From: Trachythela sp. YZ-2020
Lineage: Eukaryota; Cnidaria; Anthozoa; Malacalcyonacea; Clavulariidae
Direction: 5' to 3'
NCBI GenBank assembly: GCA_016169945.1
Contig: JADLSH010000114.1
Span: 992,001-1,056,000 of the forward strand
DNA length: 64,000 nt
The position numbers were made by a program, and so were the translations under genes. The notes under the pieces are model-generated. The model was given only the letters and a program-made list of their open reading frames with translations. It made no database searches and was not told the origin of the DNA. Of this stretch, positions 31,434-41,226 are shown piece after piece; positions within the stretch are counted from its first letter, which is position 1, and the number at the start of each line of letters is the position of its first letter.

Positions 31434-32675
31434 ATGGACGACGATTTGGAGTCAATTGTATCGATTCCCGAACAATCGGACGACGAAAATGTTTCGAGCA
31501 ACGTTGGCCAGGAGTGGGCGTTTGTTCAAGACGAAGAAATCGATGAGGATATTTTGCCATTTAACTTCGATATTTCCCTGTCTGTAGTCGAAGAAAACGG
31601 AGACGACATGGAAGAAGAAATTGCAGACGCTGTATATGAAATATCCGGCGAAAAGTCCTTCCCTTGCGATCGTTGCGAGAAGGTTTGCAAGTCGAAAGGT
31701 GGCTTGACGAGACATGTAAACGCCAAACATGGGAACAAAAACAACAAAGGGAATGGCAACATTTCTTTATCAATGGCTGCCCTGACAAAGGATGAACTGT
31801 CCTCAATCGTGGATAAAGTAAAGGCCAACATAACGGAAGATGGTTTCTGGGACAGCGAAATGATTGCAAATATGGCAAGTATAACATCAAACGATTTGCT
31901 ATACAGTCATATACTGCCAATTTATCAGCAACTTTGTCGCAAGCGAAACCAAGATACATTTGTAATGGATTTTTATGAACTTATTCCAAAATCGTGTGAT
32001 CTTTTGAAACATGAAAACCAACAATTATGCAGTCTCATTATGATTTCTATACCAGACCATTTAGTATCCTTGTTCAAGAGTGGTGTTAATACTGTGGTTA
32101 TTACTAGTCAGCAAGAGCCCAGTGGCAGTGAGAGTGGTGTCAGTGCTGGTGTTTCTACAGAACTACAAACAGAACTCAGTGAACATGAACGTGGACCATT
32201 ATCATATATAGCAGGGTATGTGTTGTCGAAACTAAATAAAAAGTCTGCAAATAGAACAAATGAAGAGCTTCAAGCAATTGTACAGCACATGATCTGCCCT
32301 AGTTTGGAAAACACATACATCGAAGCACGCAGCCGTGGCGGCCTGGTTACACCATGTCATGACTTGGTTCAAATATTGGAGGTTGTGGAGTTTATATTCC
32401 GGGATTTTATTGGAAAACAGACCACTGTTGTAAGGAATATTCCTTGTGACCAATTATGCAATGATGCACTTGACTCGCCATTGCTTAAATCACTGTGGGA
32501 AAATATTACCCAGGACTGCAGTCAAGAAATCACAAAACAAACAAGAAAACTTTGCCTGGAAAACATAGTTAAGCTATACTTGAGGGTTCGTAGCTTCTCA
32601 TATGCGAAGGACAAAATAAGCAACTTTAAAATTCAGCAAAAGGCGAAAAAAAGCAAAAGTCTGAGAATGTTTTAG
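31434..32675 (+). CDS. C2H2 zinc-finger partner protein of the P-like element, 413 aa
   Basis: This intact frame starts at ATG 31434 after an AT-rich leader. Residues 1-70 are strongly acidic. FPCDRCEKVCKSKGGLTRHV (about 76-95) is a C2H2 finger completed by AKHGN. A helical middle has ELIPKSCDLLK. The C-terminal part carries GPLSYIAGYVLSKLNKK and EARSRGGLVTPCHD, resembling the IAGYV plus GGL pattern found near the C-terminus of many P/hAT-like transposases. It has no catalytic triad. Being inside the TIRs and tail-to-tail with the transposase, it is likely an element-encoded accessory DNA-binding protein. AATAAATAAA-type polyadenylation signals lie just downstream. Confidence 0.75.
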   Translation: MDDDLESIVSIPEQSDDENVSSNVGQEWAFVQDEEIDEDILPFNFDISLSVVEENGDDMEEEIADAVYEISGEKSFPCDRCEKVCKSKGGLTRHVNAKHGNKNNKGNGNISLSMAALTKDELSSIVDKVKANITEDGFWDSEMIANMASITSNDLLYSHILPIYQQLCRKRNQDTFVMDFYELIPKSCDLLKHENQQLCSLIMISIPDHLVSLFKSGVNTVVITSQQEPSGSESGVSAGVSTELQTELSEHERGPLSYIAGYVLSKLNKKSANRTNEELQAIVQHMICPSLENTYIEARSRGGLVTPCHDLVQILEVVEFIFRDFIGKQTTVVRNIPCDQLCNDALDSPLLKSLWENITQDCSQEITKQTRKLCLENIVKLYLRVRSFSYAKDKISNFKIQQKAKKSKSLRMF

Positions 32676-33026
32676 TGTTTTTCACTTATGATAAATAAAT
32701 TCGATATATATATATATTGCATGCCATACAAAGTTAACAATTTATATGCCTTTTTTTAATGTCCATTAAATAAATATATTTTCCATACTATGTCTATGAA
32801 TACCAGATTAAAAAAAGAAACTACAAAACTACTCTTATAACTACAAAGAATATTATTGATCATACAAACAAGGTTTTAAGTATAATAGTACATTTAAGTC
32901 ATTTAACACTTCAATACTAAATACTATTCAATACTAGAATATGTTATACTTTATAGTGCATAAACAGCTAGTTGAATATAATAGACTGTAAATATCATAA
33001 ATAGCCAATAATATATTGTATATATC

Positions 33027-33390
33027 ATAGGCGGATTTTCAGATTTTGCTCTGGGGGGGGGTGCCGAAAATTTAGGGGGGGTGCCAAAAATTTAGGGGGA
33101 GAGGTGAGCGACAGGGTGCGTAGCGCCGCCGAGCAAGCTGCAGCAGGGGTCTGGGATCAAATATGTCAATGGGGGTAAATTTTTGGTCTTATTTAGTTCA
33201 AAATCCTTGTTTTTAGTCCTACTTAGTTCAAAATCTTTATTTCAATCACACTACTGTCATTTATCCCAATGAGCATTTAAATTTTTTTTGGGGGGGGTGC
33301 AAATTTCTCTAGGTGGGGTGGGAAACCTTTTTGCGGGGGTGCAAAATATTTTTTGGGGGGTGCGCACCCCCCCAGAAAATCCGGCTATGG
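33027..33390. repeat. G-rich inverted-repeat insert between the two P-element genes
   Basis: ATAGGCGGATTTTC at 33027 followed by a G-run is mirrored by a C-run plus AGAAAATCCGGCTAT ending near 33389. The interior has repeated G-run plus TGC/AAAATTT blocks. It looks like a small non-autonomous insert. 33391-34457 is otherwise non-coding. Confidence 0.55.
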
Positions 33391-34457
33391 TATATATACC
33401 ATTGTCACAATTGTTCTAAGTGTATGACATATTGAGTTCCAAATTAATATATGATCACAAACACAAGCAAATTTCAAGTATTTGAATACCAAACCTAAAC
33501 TTACTCATACACAGGAAAACACTAGTATAACAACATTTTCCAAATGCTATTTATAATCATCTATTAATTAATAGGGGGGTATTGTTAAAAATATTATATG
33601 AAGAAAGAAAATGACTGTTTCGCCCCATGTCAGGGCTCATCAGCATGCCTAGGAAACACATATCACCATACATAACATGGAAAACTTGTGATTCCGACAT
33701 GGACAGCCTGTGAAGGCTGAAAAAGAGCAACTAGTTTTAAGGCGCTAGCACTCGCCTTGCACACCTTTGCACACAGCCAAAGGAGTTTGGTTAGAAAAGG
33801 GTGACTATATTTGGGACACTTCATGGACATGCAATTGCTCAATTTGCACATCATCCCAGTCAATTCTAACCCTTTACTCCCATCCCTCCCTATCCCACCC
33901 AAAAAATCAAGCCTTGTTAACTAAATGAATGTCCTGTTAAAACAATATTCAATGCATTTTTTTATAAAGTTGCACAGCTATATATTGAGAAGATTTAAAT
34001 TTAGAAAAGTATTAATTGTCTTAACTCTTGTGTTAGACTGAGTTATTATTGACAAAGTAGCATGCATTTGACACAGCATACCATTATTCTGCTTGCGTCA
34101 AATGCATGCTACTTTGTTTGTTAGAGATACATTGGCACTGACAAGTAAAATTATCTGGCAATAGACAGAGTAAGATACTAAAATAGGGTGCATGGGGGAG
34201 CATTGTCAGCTAATATATTAACAAGAGATACTGGATTTAATAAATATCTGACAGTTTTGTAAAGTCAATTTTACTGACAGTACAATCGTCAGTCTGACGA
34301 GTAAAATTGTCTAGTGCTAGACAGAGTAAAATACTAAATAGAGTACATGTAGGATGCATCTTGGCACATCACTAGCTAAATTATGGGGAACAGATTGTGC
34401 CACTTGAGTAAAATTATCTGATGTTATCTGAGGGCCTATTTAGTATTGTAGAGAAAT

Positions 34458-36901
34458 TCAATAATAAGAGATGTATTTGTACCATTTTTCTTTACCATAA
34501 CGCCCTCCAGTGTTACCACTCACTGATGGTGCAATGTCCCTCTTAACAGCAATGGTCAAGTCATTGTAGCCAAACTGTTGTGCAGAAGGGTTATCTGATC
34601 TTCCTCTTTGGGTTCTTTGATGACCAAAATAGTCCTCGATGACATCCTGCATGAACCGTTCGGTGAGAACATACGCAAACCCTTCAGAAAGGAGGAACTT
34701 GATAGCCTCGACATGGGAGTTAACAGAGATCTTAAATCCTTCATAGGTCTGGTTTGACAAAAACATTTTCTCCTTTTCAGCCGGTGTAAATCCCTCTCTA
34801 GATTGGACATTAGTCTTCCAATCTTCAAAATACTGAAGAAATGTATCCTTCATCCACACAAGACGCTCATCATCTGGACTTTCATAGGGTTTGATCCTTT
34901 CATTCCTCTTCCTTTCATGCTCGGATGTTGATCTGACATTGGTACAATCGAAGAAATCGTTGATCATCTGGCAAAACATTGCAGTACCAACCACACTGGG
35001 ATTATCACACTCTAAAAGGCATGTTGAAACTGTCCTACTCAAAACCTGAACAGCTAGTTTCACCTTCATCTTTGAAAAACTGCTCAGCACCACATGGTCT
35101 AATGTCAGTTTTGGTAAATGGTGTAGAGCAAACTGTTGATCATGGTAAAACATGTCTGCGATATGTCTAAATAACAGATGCTGGCCATCGTTCCACATAT
35201 ACCGACTACATGATCCAGATCCAGAGTTATAGAGGCAGTTTCTTGCAGTCTTGATTAGATGAGGTGAATCTGCAAAGAAATAAATCATTCGTGCCAGACA
35301 AAAGAGATTGGGTGTTTTGTACACCAAACCATCAGGTAGTTTGCCACCAAGTTTGCTATGGAGTGCAAAAAACTTTCGATTGGGTGATGCACCATCATTC
35401 ACCGCTGCAATCACATGTAGCTTTACCGTTGTTTCAAGCACTGCAACAACTCTCCAAAATAGTGGCATTAATTGAAAAGATGTCACATTGCCAGTAAAGA
35501 AATAAGCAACAATGTGCTTGAGATGGGTACACAATCCTCTCACCAAAAAGGCTAATGCATGGGATGCAATGGAATTACTGTCCTCGTCGACATTAGCAAA
35601 AGTGGTTAATGGATCACCTAGATCAATAAAGCCAATCAGTTCACCTGATGTTTTGTCAAAAACAAGATTCTCTTGAATTTTCATTTCATCCATAACAACT
35701 GCGATGTACTTTTGTATACCAGTATGTTGTGAAGTTTTGTCTTTCAGTTCCTCAATGTTCTCTTTGGTTATACCAGCTCCAGGTTTGAAGTAGTTCTTAT
35801 AATCTCTAAGAACACGCTCACTAGGTAGTATGAGGGCTCCACTCTCTCTTAGCTCTCTATATGCCGATGGTGATTTGCAATGTATCGACAAAGCAAATCG
35901 GATAACTTGGGTGATATCTACGTCCCATTTTATTGGTTTGTAGTAGACGCATTTGCTGTTCCCAAAGAACTTCATGTGAGGTGTGGAATCTAGGTTCTGT
36001 CCGCTCATTATTGTCAACAAATCTTTTTCCAATGGTTCGCTCACATTGACAGCATGCTTTTCAATTTTGCTTTGCAGGTTTTCAATTCTTTTCTCCAGCT
36101 CTTTACATCGTAAACGGTCCGCCACTACTGTTGCTCGAAGCTTCTCAGCACTGCATGCAGCCAAAGGAGCTTTATCTTTTGCTGGGGCACGCGACTTGCG
36201 CTCTTTCCTTGTTTGTTGTTGGTTGATTTTTTTCTGTAGTTTTAGGCAAGTTTCGCAAGTCAGATGCTCTTTACTAACATCCTTATCAATCAGGACCATA
36301 CATTCAACTGAACGCAATATCACCATCACTCTATAATTTGTCTCCATACCAATGCTCTTTGGGACAATATGACGAACAACATCAGAAACACTGTAGTTTG
36401 GGTCGACGGGATCTTTGGCAATGGAGTTTAGATAATCATTTTGTCTTAAACCTTCGCATATTTGGTATTCACCGTCATGAAGACAAAGCAAAAGTTCAGA
36501 AACTTCGGCAGAGGAAATCCGTCGTCTGCGGCTTGAATAGATATTGTGCTGATCAGGAAGAAGCCAATTGTAAACATGCAGAGAAAAATGTAAACACGAA
36601 TCTATAATGAGCACGTATTTTGGAATGGAATACTCGCTGTCTCGAAGTTCAATCCTGATTTCGGTGTCGGTGCACGCTGCTATATTCCAAGGATCGAGCG
36701 AAATTTTCTTAATACTTGCAGAAAATTCATCAAACGTTTCGTTTTTCTCCACGGGTGGCGAAGCTGATGGACTTTCTGATGAAGGGCCACCTTGTTCTCG
36801 TACAAGAACCCGACGTGTGCTAGGCTTCGTTTCATGGCTCTTCAGTGGAAGATGTTCAGTCGGAACAGCTCCCGTATCCAACGATTTCCTCGTCCCATCT
36901 A
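34458..36901 (-). CDS. P-element-type transposase, main exon
   Basis: The exon begins after a TTTTGTAG acceptor at 36902 and runs to the stop at 34458, about 810 codons. Residues are counted from the in-frame TTG at 36881. A coiled-coil-like segment (about 245-280) precedes an RNase H-like core with VMDEMKIQENLVFD (candidate D398), then VNDGASPNRKFF (D496), the inserted domain with DSPHLIKTARNCLYNSGSG, and ERFMQDVIEDYFGHQR (E749), followed by GYNDLT. This order matches THAP9/P-element transposases. The main exon has no stops. The upstream THAP exon is at 37054-37296 and carries a frameshift. Functional status is therefore doubtful, although the catalytic exon looks complete. Confidence 0.85.
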
Positions 36902-37053
36902 CAAAAGAGACAAAACAGTTTTTACCGGACTAGTCTTCGAAGTAAATGCCTATTTGTAATATTGTATATCGCCATTATCAATGAATAATATGAACAAAGA
37001 CCTAAACAATTATCATATTGTGCGCGATAAAACTAGTCAATACTTACGATCAA

Positions 37054-37296
37054 CAATCAATTCTGCTTTAAAATGCAGTTCACATAAATAGATGTTGTTC
37101 TTGTCGATTCTCTTTTCAACTCTGGTGTCATTTCTCTAGTTCGTAAAATCACACGAAGCCATTCTTTGCGCGCGGTGTCTTTCAATGCCTTCGTCTCGTC
37201 TCCATCAGTCCGTCCAGGAAAAGGCAACTTGAACAGCGAAAGATCGCTCTTACGGCTAGTTGGACAGGCAAAGAGTGCACAGTTAGAACCTGGCAT
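37054..37296 (-). CDS. THAP-domain first exon of the P-type transposase (frameshifted)
   Basis: It starts at ATG 37296 (MPGSNCALFACPTSR), the N-terminal C-x4-C of a THAP DNA-binding finger, with LPFP and EWLRVILRTREMTPELK. The second zinc pair (a C-E-L-H-F reading) lies in another frame just after ELKR, so one base appears lost near 37110. The exon ends at GTAAGT (donor at 37053). Splicing to 36901 gives a frame that continues into the transposase exon. The first exon alone would end early, so either an indel in this copy or an assembly error is likely. Confidence 0.7.
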
Positions 37297-37472
37297 TGCG
37301 TAGCTACAGAAAATATTCTAAATTTCGCCAGAGAAAGCAGTTTGCGTGAAGATTTTCGGTGTAGCAGTATGTAGCATCTCATATTACAGCCTATATTTTG
37401 CTTGTCACTCATGCACTAAACTCGGCACGTGACCTCAATAAATGAGAACAATAACATATTTTGGGGGTGTGT

Positions 37473-38724
37473 CCGGCTAGCCAAACCATCTTATTTCATT
37501 AACTGTGATTTAACCCACCTCGTTAGGTGGGTTAACTTGCTAATCGGCCGATTAACTCGTAAAAATGGACGTCGAAAGGAGTGGAAAACACGTAAACAAA
37601 CAAAAATATCGGTGAAACAAAGAGTGTACAAAGATTTTATGGATGAAAACCAACCTCAAACAGTAAATTCTAAGTCTTTGAATATTATTGAGATTCTTAT
37701 TCGTCCTGTACGAGCCCATTCAGTTGCTTTACCTATACATGCTGGCGTTAAATTTTACGAGCATCAAAGACACAACAATTTAGATTGTCATGGTCTAAGC
37801 ATGGACATCATAGTTAATAATACTGTAGACTACGTCGGTCTTCGGCCAATTTTACAATAGAAGTACTACGCCTATACGGCTATTAAAATGGTTTTCAACA
37901 TATAGTTTTCTGTTTGGCATAAAGCCGTAAACATGATATTGTACAATGAAGTAAAACCGGAATTACCTCACGAAAGCTTTGAAATGCCATCTTTCGATAT
38001 TTCCACCAAAAACAACTTGCTGTTTGTACGCCTTCGGGTTTGTTCGAAAAATATATTTACTCAGAACCCTTTTTCTTTTGCCAAACAATTCGGTTGCCAG
38101 CAGTTTTAATTTACAAGTTCCCACTTGCTTTTCTTGAACATCACAAGTTTTTGCACATCTAATGCCTGCAGACTCAGTGTATTACTAACAAACATTGTTT
38201 TTGAAAGCTGTAAAACAACTTTGCTTTGGCTTCATTTATCTATTTTCATGTTTTGTTAGGATCTTCTGCAATACGCATGCGTTGACAATTGTTTTTCAAC
38301 TTCAAAAAAAAAGGAATTTCATTTGATTGGCTGCCATAAGTCTAATTTTGTTCTCAAATTTAATTATTCAAGCACTGCCTAAAATTCCAAAATTTATGGC
38401 TTATAATCAGCAAATTTAATTTTATATGTTCTATTTCTCATTTGTTTGGTTTATGTAAACGGTTTTGATCAAGTATTATTTTATCTCGGAACTTTCTAAA
38501 ATGCTCAAATTCATGTCTGAATAGTTCAATTTCAGTTGCTTCATGTTTTGACGTACGCTTTTCAGCCAATCAAAAACGTTCTTATATTAGATATATATTT
38601 TAACGTAGATTTATTCTTGGGTTAAATGTCTTAACCCAGGGTTAACTAATCGCACCGCTAACCGACCTTTGAGCAACGCCAAATTAACCCAGGATTAGCT
38701 AACCCAGGGTTAAGGATTTTTAAG
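37473..38724. other. Asymmetric right arm of the P-like element
   Basis: 37473-37506 mirrors the inner left arm (31196-31228), but the mirror of the left subterminal motifs resumes only near 38618-38750. About 1.1 kb (37.51-38.62 kb) has no partner on the left. It includes a frame to 37860 with KEWKTRKQTKISVKQRVYKD and DYVGLRPILQ that I do not recognise. The remainder is AT-rich non-coding. It could be a nested insert or an original asymmetric arm. Confidence 0.5.
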
Positions 38725-38753
38725 TTAACCGGCTTTTGAACAACCGGCCCCAG

Positions 38754-39303
38754 GGGGTTGAAAATTGTGTATGCGTCATACTCAAAATTGGGGTCATGAG
38801 GCAGCATTTTAATGGCAAAAATATGTGGTACCTGGTTAGATCTTGATATGTGAAACTTGTTCGCAGGTAAAATATTATTTTCTGCAGCATAACATCTGGG
38901 GAAAAAAAGGAATTAATTAATTATTGTTGTTGTTATAGGTGGTTACGGTTAAGAGTTCGTTCAGAGCTTCACCCAAATTGAAATAGGAATGAAATGGAAT
39001 TTTTGTTCCAAAGTGTATAATACGAATGTATTCAACTTCACATTCCAGGAGAGTATTCACAAACTGGCCAGTGGGAATTGATTTCGGATGACCAACAATG
39101 AGGAAATTTGTTTCAGGTTGCGCTTCTTGCACAGTTTGTTTCCCCCACCGAATTGCGGCGCAGATCCTGCCTTTTAAATCTCTTCGTCCCATATGGGGGA
39201 GAAGCACGATGGACGGGTAATGGGATGTGCAAAATGTCGAAGCATTAAGGATATCATCGGTAGGGTATTCCTTTAGCATTGGAGAGGGTGATGTTGAAAC
39301 CAA
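38754..39303 (-). pseudogene. SANT-family gene copy C, middle exons
   Basis: 38917-39303 encodes LLPHMGRRDLKGRICAAIRW, NFLIVGHPKSIPTGQF and EYIRIIHFGTKIPFHSYFNL, the last part matching the first exon of copy B. After an intron-like AT stretch with acceptor near 38895, CYAAENNILPANKFHIS and PNFEYDAYTIFNP continue to the P-element border at 38754, matching exon 2 of copy B. The donor that is GTAAGT in copy B is altered here. I do not recognise the function. Confidence 0.55.
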
Positions 39304-40628
39304 TTAAATTCGTTAAAATTTCTTGGAGACCATCATCTACATTCAAGTTGAATGCGTACATGTCAATGTCAAAATCTTCTTCATTTAAATTGTTGGAGAA
39401 AATTGATATTTAATAAAACTGAAATGATTTTCTTAAAGATTCACATACATTTGAGGAAAATCTTTTGCAGAACGCCGAATACAAAATGCTTGACCGTTCT
39501 CATCAATTGAATACACTTCAATGGACACCTGGAAAAGTTCCTCCGTGATGTACAAGTCATTTATATCTACCCCGTCGAAATCCTCCCGAGCCAGGCTGAT
39601 TTCCTGGAGATACAGCTCGAAAAGTGCGTTTGTAGCACGTCTAAAATTTCTTTCGGCCTCCCCTTCATGCAAAGCGAGGCACCGAACAAACAGAAATTGT
39701 CGTTGTAAGCTTCACCCGAATGTCGATCCCTAACTAAACTTATAATCTACTGATTTACGGTTATGTAATATGGTAATTCTATATGCCTGAACCGATGGGA
39801 AAATTAAGCCTAGAGACTGTAACTAAAGTTTGAACTAGTTTAACAAATACCCATTTGCTATTAGGTCGCTGATTTCTGACCCATTCTAAAATATCTAAGG
39901 TACGCAGGACCTCTATAAAGTCCCTAAAACTCGCATTATCATGTATTAACATAGGCCTATCAAGCATGGTGGTGTTGAGGCATAGAAAACCCTCAGTTCA
40001 CCAGTTACTATATTTCGTAAAACAAAACTGTCATTTAAATTGATTTTAAAAGAGCTACGCTGTTGACGGTAAATATTTCTCAGTTCATCAGCCAAACTGA
40101 TCAAACGAAAAGTTATCATTTATTCTAAAATTATAAACATCTTGCCTTGGATGGAGGCGATGTCCAGCGTTGATAATGGCTTCGTTTCGACATAGTAGTT
40201 CTTCAAGCTGATCGATATCACCATCATCATTTTCATGATCATCATCATCTTGTGATGAATTGTTCTTCTTCGTTAGGTGGATCGTCAGGTTGTTGCATTG
40301 GCTGAGTTGTGGGATCTAGGTGTAATTGTTCTCCATTGCTTTCCTGCTCGCCAGAAGGACCAGCTCCAGTTTGGTCCACTCTGGGGCGCTTGTTTGTCGT
40401 CTGCTCGCGTGTTTCATCTAGAAAATCGAAAAGTACATTTCAGTTCAGTTTAGAAAATCAAAATTACATTTCAGTTCAGTCGCAGTTTGAGGAATATTTC
40501 ACTGACTTACCATTCTCTCTTTTATTTTGGCGTCCATCGGATGCTGACCTGTGCTCTATAGGAGCTTATGCCTTGAAAGACCGGAAAAATGGCGGTACCC
40601 TTTTTGGCATTGTTCACAACGGTAACCT
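39304..40628 (-). pseudogene. PolB-N-terminal-like multi-exon relic upstream of SANT-family copy C
   Basis: Exon 40628-40511 reads YRCEQCQKGYRHFSGLSRHK, a C2H2 finger, between an acceptor (CCCCAG) and a GTAAGT donor. After a short intron (to about 40420) comes an acidic segment and LCRNEAIINAGHRLHPRQ. A shifted frame then has SFKINLNDSFVLRNI, FIEVLRTLDILEWV and RPNSKWVFVKLV. Then 39720-39420 has a DNFC..RCLALHEGEAERNF-like reading, FDGVDINDLYITEELFQVSI, QMYVNL and ENHFSFI. The order is like the N-terminal part of Polinton-type protein-primed DNA polymerases as I know them. No polymerase catalytic motif was found. Several frameshifts occur. The link to the SANT exons is by position only. Confidence 0.45.
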
Positions 40629-40730
40629 GGGGCGATTACAATAAAGTTAATAGAATTTCATGTTAAAAAGAAGAATATAAAGCAACAATAAAAATATATA
40701 TATGATAAAATGACTTTGATAATGTTAGAG

Positions 40731-41226
40731 GCGACGTCCATACTCACATTGCCACGCAAAACGTCATTTTGACGTTTTCGTTTTGACCCACCCACCCAGT
40801 GCTGAAAACGTCAAGTGTATATTGTTATTAAAACTAAAGGGAGACCTCAAAGGTGTTACCAGTGAGTAATAATGCTTCAAATTAATGCCTTTGTAGTTTT
40901 ATAAAGAACAAAGTTTTATAAAGAACTGATTTTTTAAAATATAAGTTAAATAACCTGTTAATATTTTTCGTGTTTTCGAGAAAAGAACGTGTTTTAAAGA
41001 GACATAAAGCCTTTGGTACAGCGGTATTTCATAGTGAAATAGACAAATACTTCAAGTTAACTTCTATATATACATCCAAAATAATCTCCGTACGTGTATT
41101 CAATATTTTCTGATTTTAAAAATTCAAACTGCCTCGCAAAACGTCAAACTGTCTCTTAAAAACCCACCCACCTACACAAAACGTCAAAATGACGTTTTGC
41201 GTGGGCAATGTGAGTATGAACGTCGC
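40731..41226. mobile_element. MITE with GCGACGT termini, about 0.5 kb
   Basis: GCGACGTCCATACTCACATT at 40731 is mirrored to 41226, followed inward by ACGCAAAACGTCATTTTGACG on both sides. Internal copies of AAACGTC and CCACCCACC occur in both halves. There is no coding sequence. Confidence 0.8.

Larger units (their letters stand above)
31051..38750. mobile_element. P-element-like (THAP) transposon with two convergent genes
   Basis: Perfect 26-bp TIRs run from GGGCCGGTTGTTCAAAAGCC at 31051 to 31076 and mirror at 38725-38750. Inside lie a C2H2 partner gene (31434-32675, plus) and a THAP/P-type transposase gene (34458-37296, minus). The subterminal regions are rich in AACCCAGGGTTAA motifs. The flanks share CAG or CCAGG depending on how the end is set, so the target duplication is not resolved; classic P elements make 8 bp. 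Insertion is into exon 2 of SANT-family copy C, whose other half resumes at 38754. Confidence 0.85.

Noticed and set aside
31452..31959. Minus-strand frames over the C2H2 partner gene
   Set aside because: They are antisense to an intact plus-strand gene with a zinc finger and carry no recognisable domain.
37429..37860. Plus-strand 143-codon frame as a third gene of the P-like element
   Set aside because: Its first 30 codons run through the inverted-repeat arm and the rest has no recognised motif. It is kept only as part of the asymmetric-arm note.
39304..40628. Complete Polinton/Maverick element
   Set aside because: No integrase, packaging ATPase, protease, capsid gene or polymerase catalytic motif was found, so only a resemblance to the polymerase N-terminal region is claimed.
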